The notes beneath the pieces were generated by a model. That model was not told where the DNA came from and searched no databases. It saw nothing but the letters and a program-made list of their open reading frames with translations. Made by a program: the position numbers and the translations under genes. Positions 17,071-26,727 of a stretch of 64,000 nt of DNA are shown here, one piece after another; positions within the stretch are counted from its first letter, which is position 1; the number at the start of each line of letters is the position of its first letter. The DNA lies in contig NZ_SJPG01000001.1 of assembly GCF_007859715.1 (NCBI RefSeq), forward strand, positions 806,001 through 870,000. Direction: 5' to 3'. This stretch comes from Rubinisphaera italica (GTDB lineage: Bacteria > Planctomycetota > Planctomycetia > Planctomycetales > Planctomycetaceae).

Positions 17071-18231
17071 TTGAAGATTGCACACATCATTACCCGCATG
17101 ATCATCGGTGGAGCGCAGCAGAATACGCTGCACACCATTGAAGATCATCTGCGCGAACATGGAGATGATGTGACGTTATTCACCGGTCCAACGACCGGTC
17201 CTGAAGGTTCGCTGATGGATCTTGTGCATGCTTCTGGTTGCCGGGTCATCGAAATCCCATCGTTGCTTCGCAAGCTGCAAACGCTGCATGAACTGGCCGC
17301 ACTTCGACAAATTAAATCGGCTCTGAGAGAACTTCAGCCGGACATCGTGCACACTCACAGTTCAAAAGCCGGAATTATCGGTCGTAAGGCTGCTTATGAT
17401 TTGAAGCTGCCCTGTGTCCACACAATTCACGGAGCCGCCTTTCACTACGGGCAGAATAAGATCCTTTATCGCGTTTATCGCAAAGCCGAGAAGATTGCTC
17501 AGAAGTGGACCGATCATTACATCAGCGTTGCCGATGCAATGTCGCAACAGTATCTCGACGCGGGAATTGGGAAGCCAGAGCAGTACACAACGATTTCAAG
17601 CGGATTTGATGTCGAACCGTTTCTACAGGAACCAACAGAACGTGCATCCCTGCGAAAAGAATGGGGCCTGAGTGACGAACACATTCTGATCGGCAAAATC
17701 GGTCGACTGTTTCCCCTCAAAGGACACGATGCCATCATTGCCGTAGCCGCCGAAGTCATCCGGCAGGCTCCCCAGGTTCGCTTCCTCTTTATTGGTGATG
17801 GTATCCTTCGCGAACAGTACCTGAATGAAATTCGCGATCAGGGACTGCAGGATCATTTCATCTTCACTGGACTTGTTGACCCGACAGAAATCCCGCGTCT
17901 CATGCAGGCGACCGATATTGTTGCTCACACAAGTCAATGGGAAGGCCTGGCAAGAGTATTGCCACAGGCTTTAATATCTGGAAAGCCGGTCGTCAGCTTC
18001 GATATCGATGGAGCAAGAGAAGTCACAATCCCCAACGAAACCGGCTGCCTGATTCCCCGCAATGATCTGACCGGTTTAACACAGGCATTGGTGCAACTGG
18101 CTAACGATGAGGAGATGCGAACCCGCTTCGGAAAAAACGGCCGCGAACGCTTTACCGATCAATTCCGGCATCAAACGATGTCGCGACGGATTCGTGAAGT
18201 TTATGAAAAGGTATTGGCTCGGCGAAATTAA
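17071..18231 (+). CDS. Glycosyltransferase family 4 (GT-B)
   Basis: 386 aa, TTG start with GGAG six bases upstream. The N-terminal GT4 acceptor domain begins MKIAHIITRMIIGGAQQNTL and continues with PDIVHTHSSKAGIIGRKAAYDLKLPCVHTIHG. The C-terminal GT-B donor domain has IGKIGRLFPLKGHDAIIAVA (about residue 210) and the nucleotide-sugar motif SQWEGLARVLPQALISGKPVV (EX7E-type, about 290-310). It probably transfers a sugar from a nucleotide donor to a lipid or polysaccharide acceptor on the cytoplasmic side of the membrane. No neighbouring polysaccharide genes, so pathway unknown. Confidence 0.9.
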   Translation: MKIAHIITRMIIGGAQQNTLHTIEDHLREHGDDVTLFTGPTTGPEGSLMDLVHASGCRVIEIPSLLRKLQTLHELAALRQIKSALRELQPDIVHTHSSKAGIIGRKAAYDLKLPCVHTIHGAAFHYGQNKILYRVYRKAEKIAQKWTDHYISVADAMSQQYLDAGIGKPEQYTTISSGFDVEPFLQEPTERASLRKEWGLSDEHILIGKIGRLFPLKGHDAIIAVAAEVIRQAPQVRFLFIGDGILREQYLNEIRDQGLQDHFIFTGLVDPTEIPRLMQATDIVAHTSQWEGLARVLPQALISGKPVVSFDIDGAREVTIPNETGCLIPRNDLTGLTQALVQLANDEEMRTRFGKNGRERFTDQFRHQTMSRRIREVYEKVLARRN

Positions 18232-18240
18232 ATAGAAATG

Positions 18241-18320
18241 GGTGGCACGACCCAGAACGAAGTGATGGGCGTGGTGTTATTCTCCGACCACGCCCTTCGC
18301 GATGCTCAGGGACGTGCCAC
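18241..18320. repeat. R5 inverted repeat, complete copy
   Basis: GGTGGCACGACCC at one end pairs with GGACGTGCCAC at the other; an inner pair GGGCGTGG / CCACGCCC forms a second stem. It fills the convergent gap between the glycosyltransferase stop (18231) and the LutB-like stop (18335). Related copies: 2459-2493, 63545-63578 and a diverged one at 56774-56855. Confidence 0.85.
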
Positions 18321-18334
18321 ACTTTCGCTGCAGT

Positions 18335-19714
18335 CTACTCTGCTTTCCGCTTCGCCCGATACTCCGCTCGAAACGAATGCTTCGGAGCTGGCGGCAGTTC
18401 GCGTTGTCGGCCCCAGGCGTTCAGGAAGCGATTGTATTTCACAAATCGTGGAGTGATTCTCAGTTTCCAACGGCCCCAGTAGCCCAAGAATGAAAACAGT
18501 TTGGGACGTTGCATAAAGAAACTGGCCAGATGCATCGGAATGCGTTTTGTCGCTGGCAGCAGGTTTCGGAGGACCAGTTTATTTCGCCACGTGTAGAGCT
18601 GATGATGCAAGTCGATTTTGACCGGGCAGACATTTGTGCAAGAGGCGCACAGGCTGCAGGCGTGAGGCAGTGATGCATACTTTTTCGCGTCGCGAGCCGG
18701 GTTGAGAATGGATCCAATCGGCCCCGGCACCGTCGCTTTGTAACTGTGCCCGCCACTGCGTCGATAAACCGGGCAGGTATTCATACAGGCTCCACAGCGA
18801 ATGCATTTGAGCGAATTCCGATAGTCGGCATCGCCAATCAGTTCGCTGCGACCATTATCGACTAGAATGAGATGCAGTTCCGAGTTTTCATCCCGTGGAC
18901 CATTGAAATGCGATGAGTAGGTTGTAATCGGCTGTCCGGTTGCGGAGCGGGCCAGCAAACGCAGAAAGACCCCCAGATCAGCGGCCCGAGGCAGCATCTT
19001 TTCAAGTCCCATGCAGGCAATATGAACCGGTGGAAGCGAGGCTCCCAGATCGGCATTGCCTTCATTCGTGCAAACGACAAATCCCCCAGTTTCCGCAATT
19101 CCAAAATTGACTCCCGTAATCCCGATGTCTGCCTGCACGAATTTTTCACGCAAATGATTTCGAGCCGCTTCGGTTAGATAAGTCGGATCGGAAGATCCCT
19201 TTTCGGTGCCGAGGTGTTCGTGAAAGCACTCGCCCACTTCTTCCTTCCTGATATGAATCGCGGGCAACACGATGTGACTGGGATGTTCGTTACGAAGTTG
19301 AACAATCCGTTCGCCGAGGTCGGTATCAATCACTTCGAGATCGTGACGTTCGAGAAACGGATTGAGTCCGCACTCTTCTGTCAGCATCGATTTACTTTTG
19401 ACAATTTTTTTCGCGTCATGCTTTTTGATGATGCTCAGAATAATCTCATTATGCTCGGCTGCATCTTTCGCCCAGTGAACCTGCACACCAAGTTTTTCGG
19501 CGTTGGCGGCAAATTGAGTCAGCATTTCATCGAGATGCGATAGCACATAATCTTTGGTGTCGGAAGCGGTTTGCCGCAGAGCTTCCCATTCGGGAAGCGT
19601 ATGAGCCATTTTGTCTCGCTTGCTGCGGACAAACCAAAGGGCTTGATCATGCCAGTGAGCACGCTCATCATTGGCAACAAATTCAGCGGCGAGTTCAGGA
19701 TGTTTTGCAATCAT
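18335..19714 (-). CDS. lutB: LutB/YkgF-type iron-sulfur oxidoreductase subunit
   Basis: 459 aa. The N-terminal LUD domain runs from about 60 to 290 (MLTEECGLNPFLERHDLEVIDTDLGERIVQL; TGVNFGIAETGGFVVCTNEGNADLGASLPPVHIACMG). Two 4Fe-4S motifs follow: CIRCGACMNTCPVYRRSGGHSY (about 310-330) and CSLCASCTNVCPVKID (about 358-373). This is the LutB arrangement of the LutABC complex, which oxidises L-lactate to pyruvate. LutA and LutC are not adjacent in the window; trpC lies upstream. The long basic C-terminus (about 60 residues) is normal. Function in lactate use is inferred from the family. Confidence 0.9.
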   Translation of the reverse strand: MIAKHPELAAEFVANDERAHWHDQALWFVRSKRDKMAHTLPEWEALRQTASDTKDYVLSHLDEMLTQFAANAEKLGVQVHWAKDAAEHNEIILSIIKKHDAKKIVKSKSMLTEECGLNPFLERHDLEVIDTDLGERIVQLRNEHPSHIVLPAIHIRKEEVGECFHEHLGTEKGSSDPTYLTEAARNHLREKFVQADIGITGVNFGIAETGGFVVCTNEGNADLGASLPPVHIACMGLEKMLPRAADLGVFLRLLARSATGQPITTYSSHFNGPRDENSELHLILVDNGRSELIGDADYRNSLKCIRCGACMNTCPVYRRSGGHSYKATVPGPIGSILNPARDAKKYASLPHACSLCASCTNVCPVKIDLHHQLYTWRNKLVLRNLLPATKRIPMHLASFFMQRPKLFSFLGYWGRWKLRITPRFVKYNRFLNAWGRQRELPPAPKHSFRAEYRAKRKAE

Positions 19715-19744
19715 GAGATATTACTTGTTGTGAATTATTAATCC

Positions 19745-19816
19745 GTAGGACAGGCTTCCAAACTGTCTAAATGCGATTTGCTGTTTAATTATAGACATAC
19801 TGGAAGCTTGTCCTAC
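19745..19816. repeat. R8 inverted repeat, complete copy
   Basis: GTAGGACAGGCTTCCA pairs with TGGAAGCTTGTCCTAC (one mismatch) across a 40-bp spacer. It fills the gap between trpC and the LutB-like gene. A partial copy is at 13766-13788. Confidence 0.8.
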
Positions 19817-19823
19817 CAGTTTT

Positions 19824-20618
19824 TTACGCATTGACCTGTTTCGGCAACAGACTTTCTAATGCCTTGCCAATGTCGTCAGACCGCATCAGCGACTCACCAA
19901 CGAGAATGGCATTTATGCCCGATTGAATGAGTCGTTCGGAATCCTCACGAGTGCGGATGCCACTCTCGCTGACGAAGAGAATTGTATCCCGCACCTGCTT
20001 ACGAATCTTAATGGAATGGGCCAGATCCGTCTCGAAGGTTCGCAGGTCGCGATTGTTGACTCCGATGATGTGCGGGTTCAATTTCAGCACACGTTCGAGA
20101 TTCGTTTCGTCATACAACTCGACGAGTGCCTGCATTCCCAGTTCACGGGTGTATTGATAAAGATCCCGCAGTTCGTCTTCTTCGAGACATTCGGCAATCA
20201 ACAGCACACAATCGGCACCAGCGGCCCGGGCTTCTGCAATTTGATAGCGATCGAGAATGAAGTCTTTCCGTAGTAAGGGAAGATCGACTGCTGCCCGAAT
20301 TGCTTTGAGATAATCGAGATGTCCTTGAAAGAAGTTTTCGTCCGTCAGCACACTGATGCAGGCTGCCCCATGAGCAGCATACGTTTTCGCGATTTCCACC
20401 GGATGAAAATCGTCACGAATAATGCCAGCCGAGGGGGATGCCTTTTTGACTTCGGCAATCACACCCAGCGGATGGCTGAGTCGGAGAGCCGTCACAAAAT
20501 CCCGCACCGGCGGAGCCTGCGGGATTTGTTTGACCAGTTCTTCAAAAGGCAGCTTTTCTTTAGCCGCTGCAATTTCGCCCCGTTTATGAGCGACAATGTC
20601 ATCGAGGATATTTTTCAC
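19824..20618 (-). CDS. trpC: Indole-3-glycerol phosphate synthase TrpC
   Basis: Makes indole-3-glycerol phosphate in tryptophan biosynthesis. TIM-barrel signature: GVIAEVKKASPSAGIIRDDFHPVEIAKTY (catalytic Lys in EVKKASPS), ISVLTDENFFQGHLDYL, LPLLRKDFILDRYQIAEARAAGADCVLLI, IGVNNRDLRTF, and ILFVSESGI. The frame is open to a TTG at 20642, but GTG at 20618 is preferred: it has GGTGGA six bases upstream and gives the standard N-terminus MKNILDDIVAHKRGEIAAAK. Length is then 264 aa, normal. No other trp genes are here; it stands alone, as trp genes often do in planctomycetes. Confidence 0.95.
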   Translation of the reverse strand: MKNILDDIVAHKRGEIAAAKEKLPFEELVKQIPQAPPVRDFVTALRLSHPLGVIAEVKKASPSAGIIRDDFHPVEIAKTYAAHGAACISVLTDENFFQGHLDYLKAIRAAVDLPLLRKDFILDRYQIAEARAAGADCVLLIAECLEEDELRDLYQYTRELGMQALVELYDETNLERVLKLNPHIIGVNNRDLRTFETDLAHSIKIRKQVRDTILFVSESGIRTREDSERLIQSGINAILVGESLMRSDDIGKALESLLPKQVNA

Positions 20619-20655
20619 GGTTCCACCAGTGAATGAGTGCAATGGATTGAATATT

Positions 20656-20725
20656 TACAAGCACGAAGCGCAAGCGAGTGTGTCTAAGGAGTGACTTCAA
20701 CACACTCGCTTGCGCTTCGTGCTAA
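20656..20725. repeat. R2 inverted repeat, copy A
   Basis: TACAAGCACGAAGCGCAAGC continues to GAGTGTGT; the complementary arm ACACACTCGCTTGCGCTTCG follows after an 18-bp spacer. Arms are about 25 bp and nearly perfect. It lies in the divergent gap between trpC and the FGE gene. Full copies also at 26610-26681 and 61093-61163; single arms at 32798-32826 and 56886-56910. Confidence 0.9.
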
Positions 20726-20879
20726 TAATGTATCATAGACACTCAAGTCTCAGAAATCATGAGATTGCCTATTCTCTGACCGAAAAGTTGGGAATTCGGG
20801 GGATGCGATTTGAATCCCGCTGCGGAATCTCCGTAAGATGGAAGGAATCAATTTTTTAATCTCAACGAGTACAGTGTCC

Positions 20880-22073
20880 ATGAATAATTCTTCCGCAAAA
20901 AATTCATCGCTTCTGCCTGTCATCATCTTTGGCATTTGCCTGATAGCAGTCGGTCTGGCTGCTTTTGGCCCCTCCAATTTGTTTCAGGGGGCAGATAATC
21001 CCTCTGCTTCATCTGATGCGCCTGCTAAAACCGCTGGAAAAACGGACTCTGTTGAAGATACGAGTCCTCCGATCACCGAAGAACCAGCAGAAACGCCGCC
21101 GGGAATGGTCTGGATTCCGGGGGGAACCTTCACGATGGGAACCGATTTTTTTCCGGAGGAGGGAAAACCGAATCCCGATCGTATCAAACCGGATGAATTC
21201 CCGGCTCATGAAGTGACCATCGATGGATTCTGGATGGATATCACCGAAGTGACCAACGCCGAGTTCGACAAATTTGTTGAGGAAACCAACTACGTCACCT
21301 TCGCAGAAATCCCTCCAAAACGGGAAGATTTCATTGGTGTCGTGCCTGATATCTCGATCATTCCCGAGGAAAATCTCGTGGCCGGATCGCTTATTTTCAA
21401 CAAGGACTTCGACCGGGAAAACTTGAGAATGGATTATCCATCCTGGGAATATCAGGCCTGGAAATATCAGAAGGGAGCAGATTGGCGACATCCAACTGGT
21501 CCGGATTCCTCCATTGAAGGCAAAATGGATCATCCTGTCGTGAATGTCGTTTACAAAGATTGCCTGGAATATTGCAAATGGGCGGGGAAACGCCTGCCCA
21601 CCGAAGCCGAATGGGAATATGCCTCCCGTGGTGGTAAGGAGGATCAGAAGTACAACTGGGGCAACGAGTTCCAGCCTGATGGCAAATATATGACGAACTC
21701 CTGGCAGGGGACTTTTCCGATGGATCGACAGAACCGGGATGGATTTCTCGATACTTCTCCCGTCAAAAGTTTTCCTCCCAATGGTTACGGACTCTACGAT
21801 ATGTCCGGCAATGTCTGGGAGTGGGTGAACGATTATTATCGTCCGGATTACTACAATTTCAGCCCGAAACGAAATCCCCAGGGGCCGACTGCTTCTTTCG
21901 ATCCCGGCGAACCGACGATCGAAAAGCGTGTCACTCGGGGAGGCTCGTTTTTATGTAACTCTAATAACTGCACCGGGTATCGAAACGCGGCCCGTATGAG
22001 AAGCGATGTTTCGTCGGCTGCGTATCACACGGGATTTCGTTGTGTGATTGATACGAAAATGGTGAAGAAGTAA
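20880..22073 (+). CDS. Formylglycine-generating enzyme (sulfatase-modifying factor), membrane-anchored
   Basis: 397 aa from the ATG at 20880. Residues about 10-32 form a single membrane anchor/uncleaved signal (LLPVIIFGICLIAVGLAAFG), followed by a Ser/Thr/Pro linker and the FGE-sulfatase domain from about residue 75: GMVWIPGGTFTMGTD, FWMDITEVTNAEFDKFVEETNYVT, HPVVNVVYKDCLEYCKWAGKRLPTEAEWEYASRGG, YGLYDMSGNVWEWVNDYY, and RGGSFLCNSNNCTGYRNAARM. The last segment contains Cys359 and Cys364 in the C-x4-C arrangement of the copper-binding catalytic pair of true FGE, so this copy should oxidise sulfatase Cys/Ser to formylglycine rather than being a structural paralogue. No sulfatase is encoded in the window. 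Confidence 0.88.
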   Translation: MNNSSAKNSSLLPVIIFGICLIAVGLAAFGPSNLFQGADNPSASSDAPAKTAGKTDSVEDTSPPITEEPAETPPGMVWIPGGTFTMGTDFFPEEGKPNPDRIKPDEFPAHEVTIDGFWMDITEVTNAEFDKFVEETNYVTFAEIPPKREDFIGVVPDISIIPEENLVAGSLIFNKDFDRENLRMDYPSWEYQAWKYQKGADWRHPTGPDSSIEGKMDHPVVNVVYKDCLEYCKWAGKRLPTEAEWEYASRGGKEDQKYNWGNEFQPDGKYMTNSWQGTFPMDRQNRDGFLDTSPVKSFPPNGYGLYDMSGNVWEWVNDYYRPDYYNFSPKRNPQGPTASFDPGEPTIEKRVTRGGSFLCNSNNCTGYRNAARMRSDVSSAAYHTGFRCVIDTKMVKK

Positions 22074-22083
22074 ATGAAATTGT

Positions 22084-22193
22084 CGAGCCGAGTCAGTCCT
22101 GGCTCGGGTGGTTCCGATTAATCATCGACTTCATCATCTCCTTTCGCACAATGATCGTAAGAAAACCTGAGTCATGACTGACTCGGCTCGCCT
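22084..22193. repeat. R4 double-hairpin repeat, copy A
   Basis: First hairpin: GAGCCGAGTCAGTCCTGGCTCGGGTGG. After about 45 bp, the conserved block CGCACAATGATCGTAAGAAA leads to a second hairpin (CTGAGTCA-TGAC-TGACTCGG) and ends GCTCGCCT. It begins 10 bp after the FGE stop and lies upstream of lysS. Compare 39364-39477 (full) and 52958-53005 (right half). Confidence 0.85.
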
Positions 22194-22324
22194 TCACAAT
22201 TGTTTCGTGCTTTTTCTATCGCATTCGTTGACGATCCTCCACCGATTCCCGATGATGCCGAGCGATTCAACCCCTAAATCCAAGCGATGGGCCAATATCC
22301 ATCCTCAATTGACAGCAAACATTC

Positions 22325-23821
<1,497 letters not shown>

Positions 23822-24059
23822 GGTTAAAGCCGAGCCGGTGATCACTCGGTGTTGTTACGATCCAGCACTGCAGGTCAAGCACTGCCTGACTTAAGGCTTT
23901 GCATCAGTAGTTGACACAAAGCTCTGGGGACTTCGCTGTGCTTCGAACCTAGCCACCCCATCGGATTTGTTAAGGGTCAGTGCCACGGCTCTTTGAGCCG
24001 TGAATGTCACTCTCGACCAATGTGATAAAAAACACGGCTCACAGAGCCGTGGCACATAC
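23822..24059. other. Convergent gap between lysS and the pseudouridine synthase gene
   Basis: 238 bp with no gene. The right third is an R3 repeat. The left part contains short imperfect inverted sequences (GCACTGCAGGTCAAGCACTGCC) but nothing I can name. Confidence 0.5.
23980..24055. repeat. R3 inverted repeat, copy B
   Basis: GTGCCACGGCTC...GAGCCGTG and CACGGCTC...GAGCCGTGGCAC separated by about 30 bp. Its right end is five bases from the stop codon of the minus-strand pseudouridine synthase gene. Confidence 0.9.
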
Positions 24060-25034
24060 CTACTTTTTACGGGAAACCGGGGAATTGCTTTTCGATTTGC
24101 GGAAGATGCGTTTCTTTTCTGGAGTCGCCGAGTTTCTGGCTGAGGCGGGGCGTCGATCGCCTTCTCTTTTGCTTTTGCCCTCAGCTCTCGGTGACGGTTT
24201 GCGTTGACGCGGTGCTTTTTCTGGAGTGGGCGTCAATGTTTGACGATTGCGAACCAGCATTTCGCGGAGTTCATTCAGTTCGCCATCGGTGAGAGGACGG
24301 TATTGTCCCGATTTGAGTTTGCCGAGTTTAATCGGGCCGAAGGCGATGCGTTCGAGTGACATCACTTTGTGACCGATGCGGGCAAACAGTCGACGGACTT
24401 CGCGGTTGTGTCCCTGTCCAAGTGTGACTTCGAGGAAGGTCGAACGCCCCTGACGACCGGCTCGACGAACATTAACGAACTTGAACTTACCTTCTTTGAA
24501 GTAAATCCCCTGCTTGAGCTGTTGAATCTGCTCGGGTTTCGGATCGCCGACAACCTGTACCTTATACGTACGATAAATTCGGTAGCGGGGATGAGCCAAC
24601 TGATTGGCAAATTCGCCGTCATTGGTCACGATGAGCAAGCCTTCGCTCTCTTCATCGAGCCGTCCAACCGGGAAGAGTCGCACGCGTTCTTTTTCGAATA
24701 GATCGATGACCCGTGCACGTCCGGCAGGGTCGTGATTGGTACACAAAACTCCCTTCGGTTTATTGAGCGCGAAGTACTTGTGCGGTTGTGGTTTGAGGCG
24801 TTCTTCATCGAATGTGATGACCTGCGTGAGCGGGTTGACGTTCATACCGGGATTATCGACGGGTTCGCCATCGACCATGATCCGGCCGCTACGAATGATT
24901 TCTTCGCACTTACGGCGCGAGCCAAGTCCAGCCGAGGCCAGGAACTTTTGTAGACGATACTCTTCGGGTCCTTCGACAGGTCGTTCGGCTTTGGATTTGC
25001 GAGGTCGGGATTGAGGGTTGTTGGGTTTAGGCAT
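24060..25034 (-). CDS. Pseudouridine synthase, RsuA/RluB/E/F family
   Basis: 324 aa. Basic N-terminal tail, then an S4 RNA-binding domain (about 27-75: RLQKFLASAGLGSRRKCEEIIRSGRIMVDGEPV), then the catalytic domain: YFALNKPKGVLCTNHD (about 85), the catalytic-aspartate motif LFPVGRLDEESEGLLIVTNDG (about 115-135), HPRYRIYRTYKV, and GHNREVRRLFARIGHKVMSLERIAFGPIKLG. This pattern fits RluB (23S rRNA U2605) best, though RsuA cannot be excluded by sequence alone. The last 70 residues are Lys/Arg/Pro-rich, typical of planctomycete RluB-like proteins. Confidence 0.9.
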   Translation of the reverse strand: MPKPNNPQSRPRKSKAERPVEGPEEYRLQKFLASAGLGSRRKCEEIIRSGRIMVDGEPVDNPGMNVNPLTQVITFDEERLKPQPHKYFALNKPKGVLCTNHDPAGRARVIDLFEKERVRLFPVGRLDEESEGLLIVTNDGEFANQLAHPRYRIYRTYKVQVVGDPKPEQIQQLKQGIYFKEGKFKFVNVRRAGRQGRSTFLEVTLGQGHNREVRRLFARIGHKVMSLERIAFGPIKLGKLKSGQYRPLTDGELNELREMLVRNRQTLTPTPEKAPRQRKPSPRAEGKSKREGDRRPASARNSATPEKKRIFRKSKSNSPVSRKK

Positions 25035-25055
25035 TGAATTAGTGCATTTCTATAA

Positions 25056-25143
25056 TTTAGAGCGCCGAACTGCCGGAGCAAACAAAATCGATCTTAGTCT
25101 TATGGTGTCCATGCGACGGCAAGGGCACCATGAAAATGGTCTA
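25056..25143. repeat. R1 element, degenerate copy D
   Basis: Starts TTTAGAGC, keeps CTGCCGGAGCAAAC, GGTGTCCATGCGACGGCA and ends ATGAAAATGGTCTA. The left inverted repeat is internally deleted. The final CTA is the complement of the TAG stop codon of the MFS gene, so the element provides that gene's stop. Confidence 0.7.
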
Positions 25144-26532
25144 TTCCTGAGTGGTCGCCACGACCGGTGAAGAAGTAGAGTGATCGGGATTCTCAATCGT
25201 TTGAGCAGTTCGACGATCCAGCATATTTTTTAGCCTGGCCAGTAACAGGGCCACGACAATCATTAACACGGCTCCGGAAATGTAGGGCATCAATGGATAT
25301 CCGAGTTCGAGCATTCCATAACCGGCAATTGGGCCACCGATTCGAGCCAATGCCGACATACTTTGCCCGACGCCCAGAACTTCCCCCTGATCGCTGTCGC
25401 TGGCTCCGAGAGACAACATTGCCTGCAAGGCAGGAGTCACAGCAGCAAATCCAAGCACGCTGACGGGAAGAACCATCATCAGGATCGGGAATAAACTCCG
25501 TCCTTCTTTTTCCATCTGCTCCAACGCAACGGGATCCTGTGCTACTGCTGAGATGGTGGAATGAGCGGGATTGACATGGGAATTGGAACTCAGATCGCTC
25601 GCGACCCAGGCAATCAGGAGCAGTCCAGCGGATAGACAAACCGCTCCGAAAATTCCCGTCCGGAATTCACCAAGTTTGGGAATCATGCGTCGAATGAGTC
25701 CACCTTGAAAAATCGTGAGTAGAAATCCGATGTAGGCGAAGATGTAAAAGTTATCCCGATCACTCAGACCGATTAATTTGGTCATGTAGGGAAGCGTCAT
25801 TTCAAATTGAGCGAACGCGAGAGTCGCGATAAAGATTGTCGCGAGTAATGGCATGACCGTCGGTTGGGAGATTGCAGTTCGTAATTCGCTCAAATTCAAC
25901 CAGTGACTGCTGGCTGGTTTTGATCCTTTGTGCAGTGATTCGGGCAATTTGAAAATGGCAATCAGGAGAGCGGTTCCGGAAATCATCGAGGCAATATATC
26001 CCGGCCAGGCACTTGGAGGAGCAGCTGCATCGGTGCCTACGAAGGGAGCTCCTATGAGTGGCCCGAATGTGAAACCGACTCCGAAGGCGGCTCCGATCAA
26101 CGCCATCCCTTTGCCACGTTCCGCTTTGGTGGTGCTATCAGAAATGAAGGCTTGAGCAGTCGAAAGAGTTGCCCCGGAAATTCCCGCACCGATTCGTGAA
26201 AGAAACAACCACGTTAGTGGAGCCAGTCCCAGGAAAAGTTGATCGGCCTGAAATGTGGAGATCCAGCCGAATACGCCATAAAAGAATGTGGAGCCAACCA
26301 GTCCCACGAGTAGCACAGGCCGACGTCCGATGCGATCGGAAATGCGTCCCCAGATTGGTGCGAAGATGAACTGCATCGTCGAGAAGCAGGCCATCAGGAA
26401 GCCGAGGGTCATCGCATTGGCGTTATAGAAATCGCCGTAACGCGGCATCAATGGCAAGATGATCGCGAAACCGAGCAGGTCGATCGCGACAATTACAAAG
26501 ATAATCAATTGAGCAAATTTATTGCGGTTCAT
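25141..26532 (-). CDS. MFS transporter, multidrug/TetA-like
   Basis: 463 aa with about 12 hydrophobic segments. Motif A is in the loop between TM2 and TM3 (GRISDRIGRRPVLLVGLVG, about residues 61-79), and the motif C-like GAAFGVGFTFGPLIGAPFVG in TM5 marks the 12/14-TM drug:proton antiporter group; TetA-type tetracycline exporters are the closest in pattern. A non-hydrophobic insert of about 45 residues (with SSNSHVNPAHSTISAVAQDPVALEQMEKEG) separates TM9 and TM10. The TAG stop lies in an R1 repeat end. Substrate unknown; many planctomycete MFS proteins of this kind are simply house-keeping exporters. Confidence 0.88.
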   Translation of the reverse strand: MNRNKFAQLIIFVIVAIDLLGFAIILPLMPRYGDFYNANAMTLGFLMACFSTMQFIFAPIWGRISDRIGRRPVLLVGLVGSTFFYGVFGWISTFQADQLFLGLAPLTWLFLSRIGAGISGATLSTAQAFISDSTTKAERGKGMALIGAAFGVGFTFGPLIGAPFVGTDAAAPPSAWPGYIASMISGTALLIAIFKLPESLHKGSKPASSHWLNLSELRTAISQPTVMPLLATIFIATLAFAQFEMTLPYMTKLIGLSDRDNFYIFAYIGFLLTIFQGGLIRRMIPKLGEFRTGIFGAVCLSAGLLLIAWVASDLSSNSHVNPAHSTISAVAQDPVALEQMEKEGRSLFPILMMVLPVSVLGFAAVTPALQAMLSLGASDSDQGEVLGVGQSMSALARIGGPIAGYGMLELGYPLMPYISGAVLMIVVALLLARLKNMLDRRTAQTIENPDHSTSSPVVATTQE

Positions 26533-26609
26533 AGTTCTCAGAAATCAGGCAGGTTGGCAATCGGAAACACTTTGTGGCTGCGACATCTCGCTGTGAGCGT
26601 ATTTATGTT

Positions 26610-26681
26610 TACAAGCACGAAGCGCAAGCGAGTGTGTTCAATACGGACATAAAACACACTCGCTTGCGCTTCGTGCTTGTA
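26610..26681. repeat. R2 inverted repeat, copy B
   Basis: TACAAGCACGAAGCGCAAGC(GAGTGTGTT) and the exact complementary arm (AACACACTC)GCTTGCGCTTCGTGCTTGTA, spacer about 14 bp. This is the most perfect copy. Confidence 0.92.
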
Positions 26682-26708
26682 ATATCCGTTCATCGTATCA
26701 GAGTAGTA

Positions 26709-26727
26709 GGGTACGCACAGCGTACCC
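26709..26727. repeat. Short perfect hairpin
   Basis: GGGTACGC-ACA-GCGTACCC, eight paired bases. Related in layout to the hairpin at 7811-7832 (GGGTGCGTC/GACGCACCC). No T-run follows on either strand, so a simple terminator is unlikely. Confidence 0.5.

Noticed and set aside
18238..18456. 72-codon plus frame
   Set aside because: Begins in R5 and overlaps the end of the LutB-like gene in antisense.
20800..20830. tRNA-like TTTGAATCCCGC segment
   Set aside because: No acceptor stem, anticodon arm or CCA region can be built around it.
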